Shown here piece by piece: positions 39,060 to 48,769 of a stretch of 64,000 nt of DNA; positions within the stretch are counted from its first letter, which is position 1, and each line of letters opens with the position of its first letter. Origin of the DNA: Hofstenia miamia (lineage: Eukaryota > Xenacoelomorpha > Acoela). The stretch spans positions 381,365 through 445,364 of the forward strand of contig SCFE01000121.1 in assembly GCA_004352715.1 (NCBI GenBank), given 5' to 3'. The translations under genes and the position numbers were made by a program. The notes below the pieces were generated by a model. It had not been told where the DNA came from, did not search any database, and was given only the letters and a program-made list of their open reading frames with translations.

Positions 39060-41560
39060 TAAGCTGGACATGATCATCAGGAAATTACATGTCATCCCCA
39101 CATGTTAGAGATTGACCATAATTAGCTTTTACTATTAATTTTCTTAGTCATTAGTTAGTTCAGTTTTACTAGTGAGATTTCAACACATCTTTGCCATCAA
39201 ATTTATTATGATTACTTCAGTTAATTAATTGCAATTCACAACTGCATTGCATTTGGTTAATTAATCAAAGTGTCATTTAGATCAACAGCAGTAGATGACA
39301 GGATCAAAACCTGAAGTGGAGTCATGAAATCAAGAATTCAACCTCCAGTAGCAATCACCAGTTACTACACAAATGTTTATTACTCACAAAGCTCAGTGAC
39401 AGTGATTTATGTTGTGTTGTGCGATGTTCCCCTATGTTGCTTACTGTACAATAATTGCTCTTGTTAATTAAAATAATGAAGGAACTAATGCAACCTTGCC
39501 ACTTTTCCTTGTTATTTACCCTACATATAAATAGCTCTAAATATAGATAACTACTTACATGATCCTATATACATGTGAGCAACCAATGTGTGCAGCAGAA
39601 AGATGACAGTTGAAAGTCCACAATTAATATAGAAAATGACATAATTAATAGGGGTTCATGGACACCTCGTATGTATAATAAAATTTTTATAATACAAGAA
39701 TTCGGATCTAATATAGATTGTTAACCTAATGACAGCTATACCATGGGCGGCTCAGGCGTGTAAGCAAGGCTAATAATTTTTTAATAAATGAATTTCATTC
39801 TTAATTACATGAATTTATATCCATACAAATGTACAAATCGTAAACTATTAGTTTTGCTTTAAAACAACATTCAAGAATCAATTAATAAATGAATTGAATT
39901 AGGAAATAATTCATTACGATTTGCTTTAAAATTAATAGAATGATTGCGCCACAACAAGCAAATAACTTAATGCTGTACTTATGTTTGCTCAAACGATAAA
40001 ATTTATAACCGTTTTATCTTATCGCGCGAAGATTTAGCTGGCAAAGCAAGCAGTCCGTTCATTGCGTCACATTGAAACATTTCCGTTTTAAGGCTACGTG
40101 ATTGGTAGAAAGAAAAATTACGAAACACGTCACATCACTAATTATCTCGGTGGTTATGGTTAGACGTGCGATTTTATTAAAATGTGACAGATCACGCGTG
40201 ACCAATATTTTAATTCAATACAATCACCCAAAAGTAAACATGATATTTATTATTTAAATCAATCAGAAACCTTTTTACATTCAAGCAGTACAAGAAACAC
40301 AAATATATTTGAGCGAGGCTCCTACCTGGTGTATAGTTTTTTGCGCAATTTTTACCTCACGGATTCCTTGTACAATATTTTTTCCTTTACAGAATTTAGA
40401 AAATTTATAACAATTGTGAATCAAAGACGAATTTTCTAAGAATGTGCAAAAAATCAAATATAACGTGGATATTTTAAGTTGATATATATGGAAATATATT
40501 TTAAAAAAACTTCGAGCTGCTTAAATGTGATTTCCATCAGCTGCCATTTTCTGTTCTAAATTTCTATTCTAAGTTTTCTCAATCTTGAAAACTTTGTAAT
40601 TTATCTCAAATTTTCTCTCATCAACAGGCCTTCAATTGTAAAAAATCGACAAAATTCTTATTCAATATTTTGAAATGCACGATTTATTGACTGCATTGCT
40701 GAAAATTTGTAAATATTTGAATTAATGCAAACTATTGGATTTTGATCACCATCTTGCAGAACGATTATTTTCTGTTTAAAAACATTTAAACAAAGTCATT
40801 AAAAATTTTTTCTTGAAAATAATATATTAAAAGAACTGCAGGACTAATCTTATTTCCATAATAATATTACAGATAAATTTCTGCGCTTCGGGGATTTCAT
40901 ATATAAATAAATTTTTCGTAGTTGTTTATTTACACTATTTTAGTTACTTAAAAAATATTTGCTTACCTAACTTTTGCATGCACGACCTGCCACTGAGCTA
41001 TACAGTTGTTTGATGACATTAATTATAAAAATGAATCGAATCAATCGGAAAGCTAAGCAGAGAAAACCACTATTCGTACACCTATCGTAAAGACACACTT
41101 TCATAAACAGGGCGTAACACTAATGCAGAAGCTGGTATCGATTGCAAATTCCGGGTAGCAGCCACACGAAGGTCGGTAAATGCACCTCGGTGTCCCTGAA
41201 TATCTACTCGTGTGCCTGAACCTTTAGCTTTCTCTTTGCATTACAGAATCAAACCTGATACAAAAGTAAAGATAAATCCTGAATGATTTAATTTATCATA
41301 TGTTTACTCTTGCACGTCGTTTTTATGTTACACTTTTACAAACAACTAACATATACCTCTTTATCTTTGATTTCTGCAAATTTCCTGTAGAACTCGTCTG
41401 CTGATTTCTATGCAATTTGTTATTAAATAGCTAAGCGTCTCTTTTGTTGATCCTCTTTGTCAAACGCTTTTCTCGACAGGCACTATTACCATAATTAGTT
41501 TACAAAAAGTGAATAATTAATTTAAAAGCGTAATCAAAATAATAATAAACTTAAATCATA
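39060..41560 (+). repeat. old dispersed element, copy 2, interrupted by a hAT insertion
   Basis: Matches the inverse of 870-2130 on both sides of the 39742-40995 insertion. Flanks of the insertion (CCTAATGACAGCTATAC and AGCTATACAGTTGTTTGATG) join to reproduce the uninterrupted sequence at about 1470-1490. The right part (41090-41550) retains TTACAGAATCAAACCTGATA and GGTAAATGCACC. Two inverted copies about 38 kb apart. Confidence 0.6.
39742..40995. mobile_element. non-autonomous hAT-type element with 8-bp target duplication
   Basis: AGCTATAC stands at 39734-39741 and again at 40996-41003, and the host repeat has it once, so the boundaries are firm. The element is 1254 bp. Its ends, CATGGGCGGCTCAGGCGTG and the inverse of the right end CAGTGGCAGGTCGTGCATG, are imperfect inverted repeats of the hAT type. 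It is richer in CG than its surroundings near the ends and has no transposase frame. Confidence 0.8.
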
Positions 41561-41596
41561 AAAAGTATTTAATTTCTTTATCTTATTTTCTGTCAC

Positions 41597-41852
41597 CTCT
41601 TCTTGCCGAACATATATATTCTAGCATCATCATAGTTAGCAATATAGAAAAGCAATAACACAGTGATAGCATAGCATCTAATTTCGCAAAAATAGAACCT
41701 CCAAGAATACCATTTAGACATAAGCGATTTAAAGTAGTATACATTAATGAGGTTAGGTTAATGAGCATCTGGACTGATACAGATATAATGCAATCGTAAC
41801 TACTACGGATATGTTCTGCACTGGCAGCATCTAGGATTACGTGGCAATTAGT
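41597..41852 (-). repeat. inverted copy of the segment at 47985-48243
   Basis: The inverse strand matches 47985-48243 closely, including GATGCTGCCAGTGC, TTAATGTATACTACTTTAAA, TCTAAATGGTA and TATATTGCTAACTATGATGA. A single N at 41853 ends the match. A minus-strand frame of 109 codons here and a plus-strand frame of 127 codons in the other copy share sequence, but stops differ between copies, so I do not call a gene. Confidence 0.65.
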
Positions 41853-41853
41853 N

Positions 41854-41863
41854 TATATGTATA

Positions 41864-41915
<52 letters not shown>

Positions 41916-41926
41916 TATACATATAT
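41854..41926. repeat. (TA)n microsatellite with TATATG/TACATA interruptions
   Basis: Alternating TA and TATATGTA units following an N at 41853. Confidence 0.9.
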
Positions 41927-42131
41927 TCCAGATATTTGAATAAACAACACAAAAATATCTTACTTAATCATTCAAGCATCAATTCTATTTTGCAATGAAT
42001 CAATGAGAAGAGAATAAATTGATAAAAATTAAATTTTCTTGTCTCCATAACAATCGCAAAATCATAATCAAATGAAATTTGCTTTAACTTTGTTTGCTTG
42101 TATTCTCATATACCTATTTCATTTTCTAGTT

Positions 42132-42790
42132 AAATTAGATTTTTGTGTTTGGCAATGCATTTATAACGTAAGAAAGAAAGTTAGCTATAACTTAAAGGTA
42201 TATACTTATGTTTAAGAAGAAAAGTAGTAACATAGATATTTACATTAATTTATTTCTGAAGCATTTGCGATGTTCAATATAGTTTCCGCCATATTGGAAA
42301 TTTCTTACATTAAGCCAACACAAAAACAGACATTATTAAACTCAAATTGAGCTCATGCCCACTTTCGTTTTTCTGCAGCCCAAAGATAGAGGCCGTCATT
42401 GAAAGCCTTGTGGCACAGCTGTATTTGCCCCTGCAAATTGCCGAGCTAAATTTTGAGCTAATAAATTAGATTTGTGTGTTTTGCGAGACATTTATGAAGT
42501 AAGAAAGAAAGTTTACTATACCTTAAATGTATATTAAATGTTCATTATAGTTTCCACTTCTTCTAGAAATAGTCCTTTACTAAACTTAATGACATATAGA
42601 AAATGCTTGGTATTCAATCCACTAAAAAATGAGACAATACTAAATTAAATTGAGCCAGTGTCCAGGTTCAATTTTTTGCTGCCCAAAGATAGACGCTGTC
42701 ATTGAAAACCCCGCGGTGCAAATGTATTTGCCCTCTGCAAATTTCTGTGTTAAATTTTGAGCTGCTACCTCTCCATAACAAAACTGATTT
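42132..42790. repeat. two-copy tandem duplication of about 335 bp before receptor exon 2
   Basis: AAATTAGATTTTTGTG at 42132 and AAATTAGATTTGTGTG near 42467 begin two similar units. Each contains GTAAGAAAGAAAGTT, then AAGATAGA(G/C)GC..GTCATTGAAA and a CTGCAAATT segment ending in TTTTGAGCT. Diverged, so not an assembly copy. Confidence 0.6.
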
Positions 42791-42803
42791 ATATTTTATT
42801 TAG

Positions 42804-43083
42804 TTTGAGTGGAATTTGTATTCCGAGAAGTCAGCAATGTGACGGAAAAAATGACTGCAACATGTTTGGAATCTTTGACAACAGCGATGAAGCATTCTGT
42901 TGCAACAATTCAAGAACATTTCGTTGTTCATCAAGTTGCATTGAGTTTGATAAGCTTTGCAACAATATTAACGACTGTGGCAATGAACATGAAGATGAAT
43001 CTATGCATGCAGGGTGTGATAATGTACCATTGCACTGCAATTGGAAATTAAAGACAAATTTAGAAGCACAAGCTTATCTAGAG
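42804..43083 (+). CDS. receptor exon 2: rest of third LDLa repeat and fourth LDLa repeat
   Basis: The acceptor is TATTTTATTTAG (ending 42803). The leading T completes the GG left over from exon 1 as glycine. The sequence then gives CIP...CDGKNDC...DNSDEAFC, cysteines three to six of the LDLa repeat whose first two cysteines end exon 1. A further LDLa repeat follows (C..FRC..SCIEFDKLC..NDC..EDE..C). Two phase-0 donors are possible: after 43023 (AAT|GTACCA) and after 43083 (GAG|GTTGAA). I list the longer form; neither is a strong consensus, and cDNA would decide. Reading on past 43083 runs into a TA microsatellite, so the longer ORF there is not real coding. Confidence 0.75.
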
Positions 43084-43084
43084 G

Positions 43085-43088
<4 letters not shown>

Positions 43089-43123
<35 letters not shown>

Positions 43124-43508
43124 GATATCGATTGGTGTTCAGCATGATTAAATTGGATAATTTTTATAATTTTACAAAAGAAATGTTGCATATTTTAAGA
43201 AAATAGCTNNNNNNNNNNNNNNNNNNNNNNNNNNNNNNNNNNNNNNNNNNNNNNNNNNNNNNNNNNNNNNNNNNNNNNNNNNNNNNNNNNNNNNNNNNNN
43301 NNNNNNNNNNNNNNNNNNNNNNNNNNNNNNNNNNNNNNNNNNNNNNNNNNNNNNNNNNNNNNNNNNNNNNNNNNNNNNNNNNNNNNNNNNNNNNNNNNNN
43401 NNNNNNNNNNNNNNNNNNNNNNNNNNNNNNATATATATATATAGATATCGATTGGTGTTCAGCATGATTAAATTGGATAATTTTTATAATTTTACAAAAG
43501 AAATGTTG
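43089..43508. repeat. TA tract and duplicated sequence flanking a 222-N gap
   Basis: N occupies 43209-43430. Sequence before it (ATAGATATCGATTGGTGTTC through GAAAATAGCT) recurs right after it at 43441-43528. The gap was opened by a (TA)n tract (43089-43120) and its flanks were placed twice, so the true intron is probably shorter here. Confidence 0.85.
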
Positions 43509-43781
43509 CATATTTTAAGAAAATAGCTTTTCTACCCAATTTCACAAAAAGTTCTTAGGATATCAACTTGAAAAATGATTGTCATCTATAGCATTTAATT
43601 CAATTCAAGTCCATATTTAAATATAATCGATTAATTTATATCATTTAGCATTGAATGGCCTTAGTCCACCAAAATTGGCTTGATTGAATTTTAGTTAAAT
43701 AACTAGCAACAGGAATAACGGATATAGAGTATGGGCAGAGACAAGTTAATGGGCTTTTTGATAGGTACAAGACCTATCCAA

Positions 43782-43826
<45 letters not shown>
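43782..43826. repeat. (TA)n microsatellite in receptor intron 2
   Basis: About 22 TA units. Confidence 0.95.
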
Positions 43827-43831
<5 letters not shown>

Positions 43832-43910
43832 TATATTGTATATAAAACAAAAATTAACTAAATGTTTATTTATATTTGAAGTCATTTTTGTGAATAAAAT
43901 TATTCTTTAG

Positions 43911-45004
43911 GTTGATTACAGTTTCTATGATGTATATGTTGTAGTTAACAAAGTTAGGTCATTACTACCATGCCTTAACAGGGAATGGGTTACACAATTC
44001 AAAAAAATTCGTTATAAATTTCAGTACCTGGAAGTTGAAAATTTCTTGGCAATATATCTTACTAATGTTCTAATCTGCATTGCCTCAGTTTTGCTTGGAA
44101 TACCGTTGAACATCTTGTGTTGCATAATTTTCCTAATTTACATTGTCAAGGATAAAAACATTAACTACTTGTTTCTATTTCTAAACTCTATTGTTGATAC
44201 CTTAAATTTAGTTGTCAGAACGGTCATTATTACTATCGAGATTATTCAGCCTGAGTTGCTATTTGGTGAAACACTCACTTATACAGGTCATGGTAGTTAT
44301 TTTAACCCACCTCCATTTCTTTACCTCTGCAAGATAATAAACTTTTTTAGAGGCATAAATCAGTTCCTTTCTCCAACTATATTAGTTTGCTTAGCAGTAG
44401 AAAGGCTTATCTTGGTCAAGTTCACCAATTCTGCGAAACTACTCAGCTTTTGGAAAAGATTTACAGCCATGGTTTTAATTTTGGCTGCAACAGTGGCTTT
44501 AAGCGTTTGGTTTGCAGTTAAAGCTAAATGGGATTTTGTTAGCTTTGAATCGCGTTGGGTGATCTTTGACTTAAATACCCATTGCATTTTTGGGATATTT
44601 GACTCACATAAATCTGAAGCTCGAGGAGGATTTTTTGTTCCAGTATACATTAAAACAAATGCAGTGTTTTGGAATTCACTTATTGAAGTTTTTGGAATTA
44701 TATTATTTCCTACTATAATTCAATTTTTAATTTATTTGTATATTTTCTGCACATCTTCATCAAGTATTAGTAGAAAACTCCAAGCTCTGCAAAGAAGAAT
44801 AACAGTCGTTGCAATGGCAGGCACCATTGTCTATTTGACACTCAGTGTTCCAATGTTTTATCATAAATGTCTAAAACTGTATCAAGCAGCTCTCTTTGTG
44901 TTTAACGGTGATGAAATGAGTAATTCTATCTTAATTCATGATTCGTGCGATTCTTGCATTCCTTTTGAAAATAGTGGAATGTATCATTTTGAACAAAATC
45001 ATTG
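43911..45004 (+). CDS. receptor exon 3: linker and TM1 to TM6 of a rhodopsin-type GPCR
   Basis: The acceptor TTCTTTAG ends at 43910, and its TAG is the last in-frame stop upstream, so the open frame begins exactly at the exon edge. A linker of about 45 residues precedes TM1 (near 44055-44140). TM2 contains NSIVDTLNLV with the usual aspartate. TM3 starts with the disulfide cysteine (LCKIINFF) and ends in AVERLILV, a variant of the DRY motif. TM4 follows. The second extracellular loop carries the partner cysteine (NTHCIFG). TM5 and TM6 follow, with a basic third intracellular loop (RKLQALQRR). The exon ends at donor GTACGT (45005) after the first two bases of a tryptophan codon. The frame that continues to 45176 is intron read-through. 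TM7 is supplied by exon 4. Confidence 0.88.
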
Positions 45005-45707
45005 GTACGTATTTTTCAAATATTTATGTAGAAAACATAAAATTATTTTTAATACAAAACTAGACTATTTACTGAGGGTAAACTTTGGTATATACAAGGC
45101 TTTCAATTTCAGCAATTTTATATTAATGAAATCCCAGGAAATGGAGTTTAAACAGTATGACTTCAGATTAACCTGACCATTCATTCCTAGCATATTGTCT
45201 AATGAATCGATACATTAAAAAATATCTCTAAATTTATCATTGAATGAAGAGTATTTATGGTGTTACCAAAATTTTTAAAATTTTTTAAAAGTGCAATTAG
45301 CATTCAGTAAATGTACAATCACAATGTAAAACAACTAACAAATTTAATGTGTACTATAAAATTGTAAAGCTAACAAGTGTGTGTACAATGTAGTAGAAAC
45401 TTTCAACATAGCAAACTAACATAATTTGTGTTTGCTATTTTGTGGATTAAATTTTAAAAAAATATTTAAAAAATAACATTAATTTTTTCCAAAATTTACC
45501 TTTATAATAGAGAGCTTTTAGCAAACACAGCATTTTAAATATCTTTATTACTATGCTCAACCAATGGGCTTTCATTGCTATTAAATTGTAAAAAAGTGAA
45601 GTTTATGTGATAAGAAAAATGCCACAATCACTGAAAGCGAACTCATTTTTTGTCTTATTTAAATCAGTATCAAATTATCTTAGTAGAGAATAGTTGCATT
45701 ATTGAAA

Positions 45708-45747
<40 letters not shown>

Positions 45748-46393
45748 ATATAAGCATTTGACATTTATGGACAAATAGCTCAAATCGAAAAAATGCAGCC
45801 ACACTATAAACACATTTTTGATAACAAACAAAAGACAAATAAAGGCTTTAAAATACATTTGAAAATATAATTGTCTAAGCTTGTAACCTGGTGACAAAGT
45901 TATTTGACAAAGTTGCCATGCAAAGCGTGACACGCAGATAAACATCTTGAAGCTGAATCCATTAAACAAACTTCTTGAGATATTTGGTGCTGCTATTCAT
46001 GGATGTAACTGTTTAATTCTTTCAGATATGTGGGTTTTTTTCTCAAGAAAATCCTTCATAATCTGCCAGACGTTCTCTATGGATAAAAGATCTGGCGAAT
46101 TCGGTGACCATTGCAAAACTTGGATATTGTAATTGGTAAAACATTCTTTTTTCGATTATGAGGTATGAGGGGTTGCTCCATCTTGTTCTAAGATCCATGA
46201 ATCGGGATAGAAGCATGTTGCGTATGGTAGAGATTCCTCGAGTATTTGGCAATATTTTGAACTATTAATTGTACCACTGCCATCTACTAACTTTAGATGA
46301 TCGTCAAAATTTGAAAAGTGGCCACTTTTTTTGACTTGAGCTATACATTGGCTTCACACATTATATTACTGCAGTTTTAATTAACTTTTTTAG
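45005..46393. other. receptor intron 3
   Basis: 1389 bp with a (TA)n tract at 45711-45743 and a Tc1-like transposase relic on the opposite strand (45900-46330). No coding on the sense strand. Confidence 0.7.
45900..46330 (-). pseudogene. Tc1/mariner-type transposase C-terminal relic
   Basis: On the minus strand, LKLVDGSGTINSSKY (about 46250-46295), then LEQDGATPH (near 46185) with the second catalytic aspartate, then SPDL.SIENVWQIMKDFL (46040-46105) give the C-terminal half of a Tc1-like transposase. At least one frame change and a stop lie between the second and third motifs. The N-terminal DNA-binding part is absent or unrecognisable. It is inserted antisense in intron 3 of the receptor and inactive. 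Confidence 0.7.
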
Positions 46394-46553
46394 GGATTTA
46401 CAACATAGCTTGTCACAGGTGGAAATTTACATTATTCGTGTAGCAGAGATTATATACATTTCTATCAGCATTATAAATCCAATGATTTATGTCATTTTGT
46501 TCAAATCTCTTAGAGACAAATTACGAAATTTCATTTACCCAAAGAAGACTTGA
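46394..46553 (+). CDS. receptor exon 4: TM7 and C-terminal tail
   Basis: The acceptor CTTTTTTAG ends at 46393. The single leading G completes the tryptophan codon of exon 3. The exon encodes a short third extracellular loop, then TM7 with IIYISISIINPMIYVIL, carrying the NPxxY signature of class A receptors. Next is helix-8-like FKSLRDKLRNF and the end at TGA 46551-46553. The frame is too short to appear as a long ORF by itself, but the motif and phase make it convincing. An AATAAA lies about 90 bp downstream. Confidence 0.85.
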
Positions 46554-46641
46554 AGCAACAAAGTGTACTAAAATGTATTGTATCATGTGTGATTTGTCCC
46601 CATTTCAGTCCTGATGAGATTTAGTTGTTTTTTCCTAGTTT

Positions 46642-46647
46642 AATAAA
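46642..46647 (+). terminator. polyadenylation signal of the receptor gene
   Basis: AATAAA about 90 bp after the stop codon, the first on the sense strand, in TTTAATAAAGTT. It would give a short 3' UTR. Confidence 0.5.
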
Positions 46648-46920
46648 GTTATTTCCTATTGTTGAAATTTTTAAAATAATTTCGCCCTAAGTATGTTTGT
46701 AGACATATTCATTAACTATTTAGGCAAATTTAATGACAATTGTAGTTCTTACTGACATTTTTATATAAAATATTTTAATAATAGAAATAATTTAGGCTAG
46801 ACTGCATTTTCAATAAATCGATGTATTTTATCCTTTTTCTTTCAAAAGTTAATATCAAGCAGAGTGTAATTATCATTGCATTGAGTAACATTGCACCTTT
46901 GTGAATAACTCAGTTACCAA

Positions 46921-47213
46921 CAGGCCCGTGGCTTGCATTTGAAATTTAGGGGGCCAGGACGACGCAAAGTTCAATAAATTAATCATATTTTTACTCATAT
47001 GAGATAGTTTCACCCTTTTTCATTGAATTTTTTAATCGAATGGCATTAGTATTTGATATATTTCAACTAAAATATATTTACTCCAACTTAGTTACAGAAT
47101 ATTAGAATTAATGCTATGAAGTTTTCTATCCAGGATGCCAAAAGGAAGGGGGGGGCACAGTGGCCCAACAGGGAGGGCCATGCCCCCCTGGCCCTCCCCT
47201 AGCCACGGCCCTG
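46921..47213. mobile_element. hAT-type MITE with GC-rich ends
   Basis: GTTACCAA stands at 46913-46920 and again at 47214-47221, an 8-bp target duplication. The ends CAGGCCCGTGGCT and AGCCACGGCCCTG are inverted repeats with one base difference in length. The 293-bp element has GC-rich borders (runs of G and C near 47147-47200) and an AT-rich middle. No coding; the minus-strand frame across its right border is accidental. Confidence 0.85.
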
Positions 47214-47526
47214 GTTACCAAAGAGCCAACTGTAAAAAATTTAAAGACAAGCATTTTAAATAAAATCTTATAGTCATTTGATGAATAAGTTTTTAAAGAA
47301 ATTTTCACATAACGATTCAAATTTTCCATTCAATGAATTTACCACTATATTGTCTGTGAACTAATTCCTTTTATAAGATTGAGCAATCAGCTAGATAGGA
47401 AATGTTGTTAGTGGTTATATTGTTTTGCTCGTTTGAGTACACTAACTACTGCTTTGTGATAACTTACTTCATCTTCTGCTACAATGCATATATCATCATG
47501 CGTGACGATCATGTCGCTAAATATAT

Positions 47527-47915
47527 TGTGGCATCGGCACCTGTGACGAAACCTTAAGTTGTTCTCTCCGTCGCCACTAGAGGCTCCCGTTGCTACTAAT
47601 TATGCTTTCTCTCCATTTCCCGCATTCGATCAGCTACCCGTGCTTACGTCATTGCGCAACATTCATTTTAGTTCTGCCTAGCGGTAGGTTTTGTTGTTGC
47701 ATATTTATCTGCATGTATAATTAGGGCGTTACTGTGTGCAAGCGGTTAATAAAAGTTTAGTTTATGCAAACTCATGTTAACTTTGCTCTCACTCATATTA
47801 GTAGATGGCCATGCATGAGCAGCTAAGCTTTCTACGGAGCTGAGGGGGTGTGCGGCGTGTAATTCGGGTGCAGGTCGTTCTCAGCCGTCTTATGACCGCC
47901 GCGTAAACCTGTTCA
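47527..47915 (+). mobile_element. LTR-like segment
   Basis: This block is much richer in G+C than its surroundings. It starts TGTGGCATCGG, ends TGTTCA, contains GTTAATAAAAG (an AATAAA-type signal) in its second half, and is followed four bases later by TGGGGCTTAGTTGATC, which could be a tRNA primer site. TTACGTCA and TTGCGCAA occur inside. I found no second LTR and no target duplication, so it could also be a CpG-rich promoter. The segment after it (47985-48243) is repeated inverted at 41597-41852. Confidence 0.35.
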
Positions 47916-47984
47916 GTTCTGGGGCTTAGTTGATCCAGATTATTCTCGTGTTACTATTGATGGCAGCTTTGTTGTCTCACTTCA

Positions 47985-48243
47985 GCACTAATTGCCACGT
48001 AATCCTAGATGCTGCCAGTGCTGAACATATTCGTAGTAGTTACAATTGCATTACACCTTTATCAGTCCAGATGCTTGGGCTTTCTCACATACTTAAGCTG
48101 GCCTCGTTAATGTATACTACTTTAAATTGCTTATGTCTAAATGGTACTCTTGGAGGTTCTGTCTTTGCGAGATTAGATGCTACGCTATCACTATGTTATT
48201 GCTTTTCTATATTGCTAACTATGATGATGCTAGAATATATATT
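47985..48243 (+). repeat. dispersed segment, partner of 41597-41852
   Basis: Lies directly downstream of the LTR-like block and matches the inverse of 41597-41852 apart from a short variable stretch near 48072-48098. Protein frames are not conserved between copies. Confidence 0.6.
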
Positions 48244-48319
48244 TACCATAGTTGTGCATTTACAAAGCACTGTGATGCAAAGAATTTACTCCAATATAAC
48301 GTGGTGTCCATAATTTTTT

Positions 48320-48733
48320 TATAAATGTGATTTTGTACTGACTGAAGCACTACTTGCTTTGGCACATTTTTACTTTTTTAGCATTTATTGCAAATTAGGA
48401 AGCTTGCCTCAAATGTCTTATTTTAATTTTTAGCTTTATTGACTTAAAAATTGTATCTTTTGATACAAAGTTCAATGTCATATTAAGTCTCAGGGAGATT
48501 CAAACACATTTCTTAGAATTCATTGCTATGAATTAGTAAACTTGAAATTATCTAAGATTCCACTGGGAATCATTTGATACAAAATTTATTTCAATGCTCA
48601 TTTCCTATTATATTTTAAGTTCAAACAGTAAAAAATGAAAAAATTATTTTAGTTGCATATTGTAATTTCTACAAATTAAAAATTTAATATACGGGATTTT
48701 TCAATAGCGATTTTTTGGTTTTAGATTTGTAGG

Positions 48734-48769
<36 letters not shown>

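Larger units (their letters stand above)
24029..46553 (+). other. gene model: LDLa/Kazal-ectodomain rhodopsin-type GPCR (four exons)
   Basis: Exons are 24029-24546, 42804-43023 (or 43083), 43911-45004 and 46394-46553. Donors are GTATGT, GTACCA or GTTGAA, and GTACGT; acceptors end TTTAG. Phases at the three introns are 2, 0 and 2 and agree on both sides, giving 663 or 683 residues. Intron 1 splits an LDLa repeat between its second and third cysteines. The protein would be secreted into the membrane with a cysteine-rich extracellular part and seven helices signalling through a G protein. LDLa modules on class A receptors are known from relaxin receptors and snail GRL101, but there they come with leucine-rich repeats, which I do not see here. 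Ligand unknown. Additional exons inside the 18-kb intron or the 222-N gap cannot be excluded. Confidence 0.8.

Noticed and set aside
41583-41912. 109-residue minus ORF and the 127-residue plus ORF at 47930 as genes
   Set aside because: The two repeat copies have different stops and the first starts in a TA tract; no protein family recognised.
42757-43206. 149-residue ORF taken as a complete small LDLa protein
   Set aside because: Its start lies in the intron before a clear acceptor, and its end reads a TA microsatellite as alternating Tyr-Ile; only 42804-43083 is exon-like.
44360-44650. Minus-strand ORF in receptor exon 3
   Set aside because: Antisense shadow of the GPCR frame.
47126-47329. 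Minus-strand glycine/proline-rich ORF
   Set aside because: Produced by the GC-rich right end of a hAT MITE.
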